A DNA stretch of 64,000 bases from Flavobacteriales bacterium (lineage in GTDB: Bacteria > Bacteroidota > Bacteroidia > Flavobacteriales > Flavobacteriaceae), in NCBI GenBank assembly GCA_017303755.1, contig JAFLBS010000008.1, forward strand, positions 84,935 to 148,934. Reading direction: 5' to 3'. How positions within the stretch are numbered: the first letter of the stretch is position 1; every line of letters begins with the position of its first letter. Of this stretch, positions 26,621 through 35,075 are shown one piece after another. The notes under the pieces are model-generated. The model ran no database searches, was not told the origin of the DNA, and saw nothing but the letters and a program-made list of their open reading frames with translations. The position numbers were made by a program, and so were the translations under genes.

Positions 26621-28042
26621 ATGGATTGGTCAAAATATTTAAATGCCAGTAGACTAAGACCCACAACAAGAGAAACTCAAAATGACCCAAGAAATGAATT
26701 TGAAAGTGATTTTGGAAGGGTTATTTTTAGTCCTGCAATACGTAGGATGCATGATAAAACCCAAGTTTTTCCATTAACAACGGATGATAATATACATTCA
26801 AGATTAACTCATTCAATGGAAGTAATGGCTGTTGGTCATTCTTTAGGATTAAGACTATGTGAAGATGTCAGATTCCAGAAGCTAGTAAATAGAGATAAAA
26901 ATGATTTACTTCGGGAAATACCTGTATTATTGAAAAATTCTTGTTTGGTTCATGATATTGGAAATCCACCATTTGGGCATTTTGGAGAAACAGTAATTCA
27001 AAATTATTTTATTAATCTTTTTGAAAATAAAAACTACTGTTTTAATCTAAATGAAAGAGAAAAAGGGGACTTTACATATTTTGACGGAAATGCACAAGGG
27101 TTTAGAGTTTTAACCAAATTACAAGTATTAGATGATGCTTATGGATTAAATTTAACATACGCATCACTTGGAGCTTATTTGAAATACCCCAACACGGATA
27201 AGATTGAAAAGAGTATAATTTACAAAAAGAAACGAGGAGTGTTTCAATCCGAGAAGGAATATCTTGCAAAAATATTCAATGATTGTCAGTTACATGGACA
27301 TGATGGCTCTTTTATTAGGCATCCATTATCATTTTTAATGGAAGCATCAGATTCAATATGTTATTTTGTTATGGATATTGAAGATGGTTATAACAAAGGG
27401 TGGTATAAATATGACTTTATCAAATCTAATCTTATAGAAATAGAAGGGATGAAAGAGATATTTCAAAAAGTTGAAATCAAGGACGATATTACAGGTGAGT
27501 TGCCCTCAGAAATGAAAAAAGTTGTCAACTTAAGAATTAGACTTATTTCTAGATTAGTCATATTGACAATAGATAATTTCATCAATAATTATGAAGCGAT
27601 TTGCAATGGAACCTATAATGAAGAATTAATCAATGATGATGCTTCTGGACTTGCAAATACATTACAAAATTTTTGTATTGATAATATTTTTCCTAAACAT
27701 GAAATTCAATCCTTAGAACTTACAGGGCATTCTGTATTATCAGGTTTGTTAGATTATTATATTAATTTTATTTTTAATGGCAATAAAGACTATAAAAAAA
27801 GAGCTGTTGGCTTAATATCAAATAGTATTATCAAAGCATCGTTAATTGAAAATGGCTTTGACCATAAAATAATTCAAGACACAAATAATTATTACAAACT
27901 TTTTGAATTACCTAGTAATGGTAACGAAAATAAATTAAATGATTATTATAAATTAAGAATTATTGTTGACTTTATAGCAGGAATGACAGACCAATATGCA
28001 TTAAACCATTACCAAAAACTAAGTGGGCAAAAAATTAGTTGA
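26621..28042 (+). CDS. dGTPase-like HD-domain deoxynucleotide triphosphohydrolase
   Basis: Protein of 473 residues, close to family length. Dgt-type enzymes split dGTP (or other dNTPs) into the nucleoside and triphosphate. Visible: the N-terminal signature NEFESDFGRVIFSPAIRRMHDKTQVFPL; H64 in SRLTHSMEV; the HD pair H111-D112 in LVHDIGNPPFGHFGE; and the late Asp in LMEASDSICYFVMDIEDG. All metal ligands appear intact. The C-terminal third is divergent. dGTPases act as anti-phage proteins by emptying the dNTP pool (known for several bacterial types). It is the first gene of a coupled three-gene operon: its last 20 bases overlap the start of the methyltransferase gene. Very AT-rich, unlike the chromosomal genes to the left. 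Confidence 0.88.
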   Translation: MDWSKYLNASRLRPTTRETQNDPRNEFESDFGRVIFSPAIRRMHDKTQVFPLTTDDNIHSRLTHSMEVMAVGHSLGLRLCEDVRFQKLVNRDKNDLLREIPVLLKNSCLVHDIGNPPFGHFGETVIQNYFINLFENKNYCFNLNEREKGDFTYFDGNAQGFRVLTKLQVLDDAYGLNLTYASLGAYLKYPNTDKIEKSIIYKKKRGVFQSEKEYLAKIFNDCQLHGHDGSFIRHPLSFLMEASDSICYFVMDIEDGYNKGWYKYDFIKSNLIEIEGMKEIFQKVEIKDDITGELPSEMKKVVNLRIRLISRLVILTIDNFINNYEAICNGTYNEELINDDASGLANTLQNFCIDNIFPKHEIQSLELTGHSVLSGLLDYYINFIFNGNKDYKKRAVGLISNSIIKASLIENGFDHKIIQDTNNYYKLFELPSNGNENKLNDYYKLRIIVDFIAGMTDQYALNHYQKLSGQKIS

Positions 28043-31000
28043 AATACAAAAAATAGTTGAAGATTCACCGATAGATTTTTTAGAATATATCAAACGAAAT
28101 GTAAGCGTTGATGTATATGAGTTTTTACTGAGATTAAGTGAAATCACCGAAGTTTATATTTTCAGTGGTGTAATAAGAAATTTTTTTCTGCAAAAAGAAG
28201 AAATTAGAGATCTAGATGTAGTAATTAAAGAACATGTAGACATTGAAAGCTTTGTCAATAAATCGATTTCTGTAAAGCATAATAGTTTTGGAGGTTACAA
28301 AATCAATATGTCAGAAATTAATATTGATTTGTGGACATTAGAAAAAACATGGGCAGTACAATATCAAAAAAGGCTTGAATTGGATGATGAGGTTGATAAC
28401 TTATATCGATTTATTCCCTCCACTGCCTTCTTTAATTTTTCTGCAATATTGTTTTCATTAAATGAGAAAAGATTTTATTATAAAAATGATTTTTTAAGAT
28501 TTTTAAGTAATAGAGAAATTAATTATGTGTATATACCAAATGCAAATTATTCTCTATGTGTAGTCAATAGTTTGTATTATGCTGATAAATACAAATTGAA
28601 AATAGCTGATAAACTGAAGCGATTTTTAATTCAACTTTACAAAACCAAATTAAATTTCACGGATATTCAGCTAAAACATTTTGGAAGAATTGAATATTCA
28701 GAAGAGGAAATTAAAACAAGAATTTCAAATTTTAAAATAGATAAGAGAAGCGTGAGCGATTACATAACTGAAAATTTGGATGAGGTGTTTACAGGGCTTG
28801 GTTTAAGTGTAGATAATGGTCTTTTCATTACAACTGACGAGAAATGGAAAACTGAAACCGCTTTTCCGAATCGTGTAAAAAGATTAATTGAAAACGAACT
28901 AAAACCTGATGCATTTTTCTGCTTTGATAATAAGCCTTTAGTCCTTTTTTTTGAAAATCCAACAAATAAATATGATTTACACAAAGCAATCTGGAACTTC
29001 AATGAAAGCCCAATTGTGATAATTATAGAAAATAATATTGTTGAGATTTTTAATGGCTTTAATTTTGATTTTAAACTAGAATTATTAAAGAAAATTGGTA
29101 AAGGAGAAAAATTAACGGATTTTACCTATTTTAATTTAGTAACTGGTAAAACTTGGGAGCAGTATAAGACACAATTGCATTATACTAATCGAGTTGATTA
29201 CAATTTACTGCAAAACATAAAGAGTGCTAGAAAATTACTAGTTAAAAATTTAGACGCCAAAATTGGAAATGCAATTATTGGTAAAGCAATTTTTGTTAGG
29301 TATTTAATAGACCGAAAAGTCAAGATTAAATTTGACGATAAACTACGTGCGTGGGACAATTCCGAATTTTGTGATTTACTTTCTCAACCAAAAAAAATAA
29401 GAGAATTTTTCGATTATTTGGATGATGATGAAAGAGGTTTTAAAGGTGATTTATTTCCTATAACTCCTGAAGATTATGAGAAAATAACGGTTAATGATTA
29501 TCTCGTAATAAAACGATTGTTGGAAGGGGAAGATATTGAAACAAATCAGCCATCATTATTTGATTTTTATGATTTTTCAATAATTCCTATAGAATTCATT
29601 AGTAATGTATATGAATTGTTTATCGGACAAGATAACCAGAAAAAAGAAGGAGCTTACTATACACCATTATTTCTTGTAGACTATATTCTGAAAGAAACTG
29701 TTGGGAATTATTTAAGCGATGGCGATAGTCGTTTAATAAGACTTAATGAAATTTTATCTGAAGATAATTTTTCAATTTGCAAGGTATTAGACCCCGCATG
29801 TGGTTCGGGAATTTTTTTAGTTGAGACACTTAGGAAAATTATAGAAGCCTATACTCTTGAAACGGGTATTGATGTTACTTCTGAACTATTCAAAACTGCA
29901 ATAAAAAATTTAGCAAAAGAGAATATCTTTGGAATAGATAAAGATTTAAGTGCCGTACAGGTAGCCATTTTTTCAATTTATTTAACATTGTTAGATTATT
30001 TAGAACCGCCAGATATTGAGAATTTTAAATTTCCAGAGCTATTAAATACTAATTTTTTTGAAGCTGATTTTTTTGATTGCGAAGCCAGCTTTAATAGCAA
30101 ATTAAAGCATGTAGAATTTCAATTTATTCTGGGAAATCCACCATGGAAAGGAAATGGTATGGATAGTTTGGGCAATTCATATTTGAAAAATAGGAAAAGA
30201 AAAGAAAAAGAATTAGGAAAAAAATATGAAATAGCTGTTAATAATAATGAAATAGCAGAAGGATTTATATTAAGAGTAAGTGATTTCAGTAGTTCAACGA
30301 CCCAAGTTTCTCTAATTGTCAGAAGCAGTAGTTTATATAATTTGGGATATAATAGTAATGGTAGTAGTTTCAGAAAATATTGGTTAGAGGAGTTTTATAT
30401 TGATAAAATATTTGAGTTGGCTCCAGTACGGCATGAGGTATTCGAAAAATCTAATCAGCCAGCTATTGCTCCTGCAGTAGTTTTATTCTATAGATATGCA
30501 AATGGAGAAAATACAGATAATAATTTAATTCAACACATAACTTTAAAGCAAAGCCGTTTTTTCTCTTTGTTTAAAATATTTACAATCAATAGGTCTGATT
30601 ATAAAGTGCTAAATCAAAAGAAATTCAAAGATTTTGATTGGATTTGGAAAGTTTTAGTTTATGGTTCGTATTTAGATTTTAATTTTTTGAAAAGATTAAA
30701 AAGTGATTATCCGACAATAAAAGAAATTGTTTCAAATGACGAAAAATACTCAGTAGGAACAGGGGTTCAATTCAGTAGTAATCCGACTTATGATGCAACA
30801 CACCTTTTTGGTAAACCTTTTTTAGACGCTTATGGAGTTAGTTCTTTTTTTATTAATCCCGAAAGTATATCATCTTTTGCAGTAGAAAAATTACACAGGC
30901 TTAGAAATGATTTTATTTTCAAGTCCCCTATGCTTTTAATGAGAAAAGGATTAGATATGAAAACGCTAAAAATTAAAAGCGCAATATCAAAAAAAGATGT

Positions 31001-31853
31001 TCTTTTTAAAGATAGTTTGACTTCAATCAGCACAAAGGATAAAAAAGATATTGATACATTATATAATATTTTAGGTGTTTTTTCCTCAAGCCTATTATCT
31101 TATTATTCTATAAACACTTTTGGTTCAGTTGGTGTAGAAAGAGAACAAACACAGAATTACAATAAATTTAGTTTACCATACTTAGATTTGGAAGTAAAAG
31201 ATTGTATTGTAAAAATTGAAAATGATTTTGAAAAGATTTATTCTGAAAAGAAAAAAATTCTTCACGATAACATTAAAATTACAGAATTAAATGAGTCAAT
31301 TGATTCTAAAATTAAGGAGATTGATGAAAAAGTATTTAAAGGAATAGAAATTAATGATTTAGAATTCTCATTAATCGATTATGCGATAAATGTTAATAGT
31401 AAATTAATTATTGGAACTCCAAACGATAAGAAAAAATTGTATTCTCCAATAAAGTTGAAGGATTCGATATTAGAAAACTATGCTCAACTATTTATTAAGC
31501 GTTTTAAAACGAATTTGAGTAATAGCCAAAAGAAGTTTATAGTCGAAATATGGCATACAAATCAGGTTATAGGAATGTTTTTCAAATTAGTTGACAATTC
31601 AGACTATTCTAAAGAAATTATATGGATTGATAAACAAAATCAGGATACAGAAGTTATATCTGTTTTAACTAAAATTAGTACTGAAAAAATAACAGACAAA
31701 CTATTTGTACAAAAAGACGTTAGAGGATTTGGAAAAGATTATTTTCATATTTTTAAACCCAATGAAAAAAGATTATGGCACAAAGCGATTGGATATTTAG
31801 ATGTCAATGAATTTGCAGATGCTATTTTGAAAGAAGGGAGGACTAGTATATGA
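28023..31853 (+). CDS. Nucleotidyltransferase-N6-adenine DNA methyltransferase fusion
   Basis: Protein of 1276 residues with a GTG start inside the dGTPase gene (20-base overlap). Residues about 1-200 look like a polymerase-beta/CCA-type nucleotidyltransferase: FSGVIRNFFLQKEEIRDLDVVI with D63 and D65, and a third Asp D102 in NINIDLWTLEKTW-like context (EINIDLWTLEKTW). Residues about 250-400 resemble the nuclease-like N-domain of type IIG enzymes, but the expected ExK reads FENPTNK, so it may be inactive. The methyltransferase core has motif I LDPACGSGIFLVE near 589 and motif IV GNPPWKG near 704, the gamma-class N6-adenine pattern. The end (DYFHIFKPNEKRLWHKAIGYLDVNEFAD) also matches this class. 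The next gene overlaps by 4 bases (ATGA). Inference: modification subunit of a restriction-like defence system, with an added nucleotidyltransferase of unknown target. Confidence 0.85.
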   Translation: MGKKLVEIQKIVEDSPIDFLEYIKRNVSVDVYEFLLRLSEITEVYIFSGVIRNFFLQKEEIRDLDVVIKEHVDIESFVNKSISVKHNSFGGYKINMSEINIDLWTLEKTWAVQYQKRLELDDEVDNLYRFIPSTAFFNFSAILFSLNEKRFYYKNDFLRFLSNREINYVYIPNANYSLCVVNSLYYADKYKLKIADKLKRFLIQLYKTKLNFTDIQLKHFGRIEYSEEEIKTRISNFKIDKRSVSDYITENLDEVFTGLGLSVDNGLFITTDEKWKTETAFPNRVKRLIENELKPDAFFCFDNKPLVLFFENPTNKYDLHKAIWNFNESPIVIIIENNIVEIFNGFNFDFKLELLKKIGKGEKLTDFTYFNLVTGKTWEQYKTQLHYTNRVDYNLLQNIKSARKLLVKNLDAKIGNAIIGKAIFVRYLIDRKVKIKFDDKLRAWDNSEFCDLLSQPKKIREFFDYLDDDERGFKGDLFPITPEDYEKITVNDYLVIKRLLEGEDIETNQPSLFDFYDFSIIPIEFISNVYELFIGQDNQKKEGAYYTPLFLVDYILKETVGNYLSDGDSRLIRLNEILSEDNFSICKVLDPACGSGIFLVETLRKIIEAYTLETGIDVTSELFKTAIKNLAKENIFGIDKDLSAVQVAIFSIYLTLLDYLEPPDIENFKFPELLNTNFFEADFFDCEASFNSKLKHVEFQFILGNPPWKGNGMDSLGNSYLKNRKRKEKELGKKYEIAVNNNEIAEGFILRVSDFSSSTTQVSLIVRSSSLYNLGYNSNGSSFRKYWLEEFYIDKIFELAPVRHEVFEKSNQPAIAPAVVLFYRYANGENTDNNLIQHITLKQSRFFSLFKIFTINRSDYKVLNQKKFKDFDWIWKVLVYGSYLDFNFLKRLKSDYPTIKEIVSNDEKYSVGTGVQFSSNPTYDATHLFGKPFLDAYGVSSFFINPESISSFAVEKLHRLRNDFIFKSPMLLMRKGLDMKTLKIKSAISKKDVLFKDSLTSISTKDKKDIDTLYNILGVFSSSLLSYYSINTFGSVGVEREQTQNYNKFSLPYLDLEVKDCIVKIENDFEKIYSEKKKILHDNIKITELNESIDSKIKEIDEKVFKGIEINDLEFSLIDYAINVNSKLIIGTPNDKKKLYSPIKLKDSILENYAQLFIKRFKTNLSNSQKKFIVEIWHTNQVIGMFFKLVDNSDYSKEIIWIDKQNQDTEVISVLTKISTEKITDKLFVQKDVRGFGKDYFHIFKPNEKRLWHKAIGYLDVNEFADAILKEGRTSI

Positions 31854-32524
31854 TGTTTGGTAATCTTAATGCTTCAAATTATGAATACAGCAATAATTTT
31901 TACACAGCTGAATTTGAAGATATTCTTTCCAAAATAGTTAGTTGTTACCATTTAATGCTCGATGATAGAATTAACTTAACCAATAATGAAAATGAGATAA
32001 GAGATGTATTTTTACTTAATTATTTGAAAGACAGTCAAGTTAGAAACAAATTAGGATTATTAAATTATCTATTTGATAGAGAAGTTCCAGAAGATGTTGG
32101 TATTGGCAGGACAGACATAAAAATTCAAACAATAAATACCTTCTATGATAATAGTGCATATTATACAATTGAATGTAAAAGATTAGATGCAATTAATGTT
32201 GCTGGAACTACTGGATTAAATTCTAAATATATTGAAAATGGAATATATCGCTTTGTCAACAAAACATATACTTCTTATTATAAAATAAATGGGATGATTG
32301 GTTTTGTAGTTCAAGAAATTGATATTGATAAAAATATAAAATCAATCAATTATCTTTTAAAAGATAAATTTCTATCCGCAAATACGACTAAAGGACTTGA
32401 GGTAAAAAAGATCCATTCAAATTTTAAATTTTGCTACCGTTCAGAACACGGAACACCAGAGCATAAAATACTAATTTATCATTTAATGTTTGATTTTTCT
32501 AAAAAAATAAGTTCTACAACTTAA
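31850..32524 (+). CDS. Putative PD-(D/E)xK nuclease, third gene of the dGTPase/methyltransferase operon
   Basis: Protein of 224 residues whose ATG overlaps the preceding TGA (ATGA). The restriction-type active site is visible as D89 in GIGRTDIKI and E108-x-K110 in YYTIECKRLD, with 18 residues between Asp and Glu; E49 in NENEIRDVF could be the helix-borne acidic residue. The spacing and beta-strand context fit a PD-(D/E)xK fold. Inference: the cleaving subunit supplied in trans, because the nuclease-like domain of the fused methyltransferase seems to lack its ExK. No family could be named. Translational coupling makes co-function with both upstream genes likely. Confidence 0.7.
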   Translation: MMFGNLNASNYEYSNNFYTAEFEDILSKIVSCYHLMLDDRINLTNNENEIRDVFLLNYLKDSQVRNKLGLLNYLFDREVPEDVGIGRTDIKIQTINTFYDNSAYYTIECKRLDAINVAGTTGLNSKYIENGIYRFVNKTYTSYYKINGMIGFVVQEIDIDKNIKSINYLLKDKFLSANTTKGLEVKKIHSNFKFCYRSEHGTPEHKILIYHLMFDFSKKISSTT

Positions 32525-32807
32525 ATAGAGCAAAATATACTCCCTTTTGGAAGTGTTATTTTTTATTTGCAATATATCTTGCAACTATTTTCTAAATTAG
32601 TTGCAACTAACTTCAAGACTATTGCAAGAATAATTATTTATCAGAATTTTTATTGCAATTATAATCAATCAGTTTTACGAATAATGCAATAAAATAATGG
32701 TGTTATTTGATGAAGTTGCAATTGTGATTTTCACTACAGTTTTCCTCATTTATAAGTTTATATTTTCATGCAATAAAATAGTGTTTAATAGTGCACGAAT
32801 ATTGCAA
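32525..32807. repeat. Cluster of seven TTGCAA palindromic hexamers
   Basis: TTGCAA lies at 32567, 32579, 32601, 32622, 32653, 32716 and 32802, seven within about 240 bp of very AT-rich non-coding DNA after the nuclease gene; less than one is expected by base composition. Each is its own reverse complement. Purpose unknown: protein-binding array or replication/partition site are possibilities. Confidence 0.6.
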
Positions 32808-32816
32808 ATTTATTTG

Positions 32817-32836
32817 CATCACGTAATTACGTGATG
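32817..32836. promoter_or_regulatory. 20-bp perfect palindrome
   Basis: CATCACGTAA/TTACGTGATG is a perfect dyad, of the size of a dimeric regulator operator. In the second module copy (about 34400) the left TACGTAATT remains but the right half has changed to GCGCGGC, so only this copy is symmetric. Confidence 0.5.
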
Positions 32837-32859
32837 GGATAATGTTTTAGGCTTCTTAA

Positions 32860-32992
32860 TGCGTGGAAACTGCGTGAAACCCGTGAACGTTGCGTGAAAG
32901 TTGCGTGAAAGGTGACGTCACGTGTTGCGTGAAGAGTTCGTGAAACTTGCGTGGCGCATTGCGTGAACGTGCGTGACGTTCTGCGCGAAAAA
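32860..32992 (+). repeat. GCGTGAA minisatellite
   Basis: GCGTGAA occurs five times exactly in this stretch, with variants GCGTGGA, GCGTGGC, TCGTGAA, GCGTGAC and GCGCGAA; spacing is irregular (mostly 10-12 bases). The 10-bp palindrome GTGACGTCAC is at 32912-32921. GC content is far above the surrounding island DNA. Confidence 0.75.
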
Positions 32993-33066
32993 ATGCACTA
33001 CTTTTTATTCTGTCATTAAAAATAATTGCAATAAAAATTGAATGGAGAATGTATTAATTTCATCTT

Positions 33067-33252
33067 ATGGTAGCCGAAGATATTTTTACAATTGCAATAT
33101 ATCTTTCAAGTGAGGAACAGGAGCGCTTGTATTGTATGCTGGGTGAGAAATTAAATAAAATCAAAATCCCAAAGAAGAAAAAGAAACCTCTTATTACAGA
33201 TGAAGAAGCAATTGAATATTTGTACAGGACGGTGTTTTGTAGGGTGAAATAA
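33067..33252 (+). CDS. Small hypothetical protein, duplicated (copy 1)
   Basis: Protein of 61 residues: a helical first half (DIFTIAIYLSSEEQERLYCML), a basic centre with KKKKK and the tail ITDEEAIEYLYRTVFCRVK. The upstream 80 bases and the ORF are almost identical to 34661-34846; differences inside the ORF are mostly at third positions or conservative, so it looks like a real coding sequence under selection. The pattern (L-x-x-E-E-Q..L..ML, then DEEAIEYL) resembles small orphan proteins of Flavobacteriia mobile DNA. Function unknown. Confidence 0.6.
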   Translation: MVAEDIFTIAIYLSSEEQERLYCMLGEKLNKIKIPKKKKKPLITDEEAIEYLYRTVFCRVK

Positions 33253-33419
33253 AAATTGGCAATTGTTTTTAATTTTTTGAGGTAATAATTTCAAAACAGA
33301 ACACTTCTGCTGAGTTTTCGACAGAACTATTTATGTGGAAGCCAAAGTTAATTCGATCAATGTTTTGATATCAAAATTGAAAACGTGTCAAGAGAATAGA
33401 AATACGAAATTATTGGACA

Positions 33420-33737
33420 TTAAAGTTTCTTAGCTATTTCTACAGCTCCATCAACAAGCCCTTTTATCATGGATTGACAAAACTTTTCGTTAAAATCTAA
33501 CCAATAATCAATTTGTTCTTGTTCATTTTCTCTGATTTCTTCTTTAATGATTTGCAAAGCCATTTCTCTTAGTTTTTCTTCACCAACAATTTTGACTCTT
33601 TCTCCTTGAATAGGGTCATTAATCAATTTTGTCATAATTTCATCAATTATGAAGTTAATTTGCACTAATTCTTTTTTTTCATCTTTAATGATGCTGACTT
33701 TAGGTGTTGCTTTGTTGATGTTAATAGTGATATTCAT
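33420..33737 (-). CDS. Hypothetical protein (105 aa)
   Basis: Protein of 105 residues starting MNITININKATPKVSIIKDEKKELVQ. The first 40 residues look like beta strands; the rest is helical and charged (LREMALQIIKEEIRENEQEQIDYWLDFNEKF). No signal peptide or membrane segment. No family recognised. It stands alone between the two copies of the 61-aa ORF module, with no exact -7 promoter match found upstream. Confidence 0.6.
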   Translation of the reverse strand: MNITININKATPKVSIIKDEKKELVQINFIIDEIMTKLINDPIQGERVKIVGEEKLREMALQIIKEEIRENEQEQIDYWLDFNEKFCQSMIKGLVDGAVEIAKKL

Positions 33738-34377
33738 AAAATTATGTTTCTTACAAAGTTATACCAGTTTAAATCAATTTGCAAAGTAACTTTTCAACCA
33801 CATTTTCAACAATTCTAGAAGTGGAGTCGAATCAGCTCTGAAAGCAATTATTATAAATACAATTGTAATTGTGATTTGCCACCATTTTCATTGTGGAAGT
33901 GGAATCTTAATGTATTTAGGTTTTTTCATAGTTGAATAGTTTTATTATAAATATGCATCAATTTTAAAAAGTTCGTTTTCAAAGAAAAGTTTTTCAATTT
34001 TCCTTTTTCAGACATGGTTTTCTATTTTTTCCCTTTAGGGATTTGGACGATTAAAACGGCCTAGCTTATAATTTTATCATTTTTATTGATACCTTATGAT
34101 AGAATTTTATGTCGTAATTTAATTCCCTGCATGTTCATGGCCAGTTAAGAGAATATTTTGTAAAACTCCTTAATGTTTGCAAGGTATCTATAGTCTATAA
34201 ATTAAAAAAGGACACAAAAAATTCACCTAATCCAAAGTGAATTTCATTTGACTTTTGAACAAAAATCAGGGTATTAAATAGGAAAGGGTGTAACGTGAAA
34301 TAATCACAAAAAAAACGATTCTTTTAAAAAAATAAGTGAGTTTTTCAAAAGACATATCTAGAAGTTTTTAATTTTCA
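33738..34377. other. Gene-free AT-rich segment between module copies
   Basis: 640 bases with no credible ORF, no exact -7 element noted and no stable terminator. TTTTCCCTTTAGGGATTT at about 34028 is a short inverted repeat. Nothing else was seen. Confidence 0.4.
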
Positions 34378-34851
34378 AGAATATTGTAAATTTATTTTCG
34401 TTACGTAATTGCGCGGCTTGACAATGTTTTAGGTTTTTGATGTGTGAAAACTGCTTGAAACAAGTGAAAGTTAGGTGAAAGACACGTCACGTTCCACGTG
34501 AAGTGTGCGTGGCGATGTATGTGGAGGTATGTGGCTCATAACGTGACGACTTTCGTGAAAAGTACTTGGCGTTGTGCGTGAAAAAAATGCACTACTTTTT
34601 ATTCTGTCATTAAAAATAATTGCAATAAAAATTGAATGGAGAATGTATTAATTTCATCTTATGGTAGCCGAAGATATTTTTACAATTGCAATATATCTTT
34701 CAAGTGAGGAACAGGAGCGCTTGTATTGTATGCTGGGTGAGAAATTAAATAAAATCAAAATCTCAAAGAAGAAAAAGAAACCTCTTTTAACTGATGAAGA
34801 AGCTATTGAGTATTTGTATCGGACGCAGTTTTGTAGGGTGAAATAAAAAAC
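34378..34851 (+). repeat. Duplicated module, copy 2
   Basis: Second copy of the palindrome/minisatellite/61-aa ORF module. Its GTGAAA heptamer run is more degenerate (TGCTTGAAA, AGTGAAA, GGTGAAA, CACGTGAAG, GTGCGTGAA) than copy 1. Confidence 0.8.
34661..34846 (+). CDS. Small hypothetical protein, duplicated (copy 2)
   Basis: Protein of 61 residues differing from copy 1 at only a few positions (P to S near residue 35, I to L in ITDEEA, TVFC to TQFC). Unlike copy 1 it is followed at once by a clear terminator (34850-34885). Function unknown. Confidence 0.6.
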   Translation: MVAEDIFTIAIYLSSEEQERLYCMLGEKLNKIKISKKKKKPLLTDEEAIEYLYRTQFCRVK

Positions 34852-34885
34852 TACATCTTTTTGGATGTAGTCTTTTATTTTTTTT
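34850..34885 (+). terminator. Terminator of the second 61-aa ORF
   Basis: Perfect 8-bp stem ACTACATC/GATGTAGT with a 6-base loop and a long T-rich tail. Confidence 0.75.
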
Positions 34886-34907
34886 AATTCAATTAGTTCC
34901 GCAAAGT

Positions 34908-35075
34908 CAGGAGACATTTGCGGAGCTTTTCATAGGAACTCTTTGCGGAGCTGGTACCAACACCCTAAACCGTATTTTGGAAGTGCAACAGTTACCCGAT
35001 GATGTAAAAGAAAAACTTTTCTACTTTATTGATATGACTGTTAGAGATTATAAAGCAAAACAAGCTTATAAATAA
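34908..35075 (+). pseudogene. 3' remnant of an XRE-type regulator gene
   Basis: An open frame without a usable start encodes ETFAELFIGTLCGAGT and ends with LPDDVKEKLFYFIDMTVRDYKAKQAYK and a stop. The end resembles the C-terminus of Bacteroidota helix-turn-helix regulators that accompany DNA methyltransferases. The HTH part is missing. It lies against a methyltransferase fragment on the other strand. Confidence 0.55.

Larger units (their letters stand above)
32798..33257 (+). repeat. Duplicated module, copy 1 (palindrome, GCGTGAA minisatellite, 61-aa ORF)
   Basis: Homologous to 34378-34851. The right 270 bp (32988-33257) is almost identical to 34582-34851, at an offset of 1594 bases; the left part is diverged. 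The order in both is AATATTG-AAATTTATTT, TACGTAATT core, AATGTTTTAGG, a run of GTGAAA-type heptamers, then the small ORF. Confidence 0.85.

Noticed and set aside
28023-31853. Plain type I HsdM subunit
   Set aside because: There is no HsdS or HsdR nearby, and the N-terminal nucleotidyltransferase and nuclease-like regions do not occur in HsdM.
32860-32992. GCGTGAA array as a CRISPR
   Set aside because: Repeat is 7 bases, spacing irregular and mostly 3-10 bases, and no cas gene is nearby.
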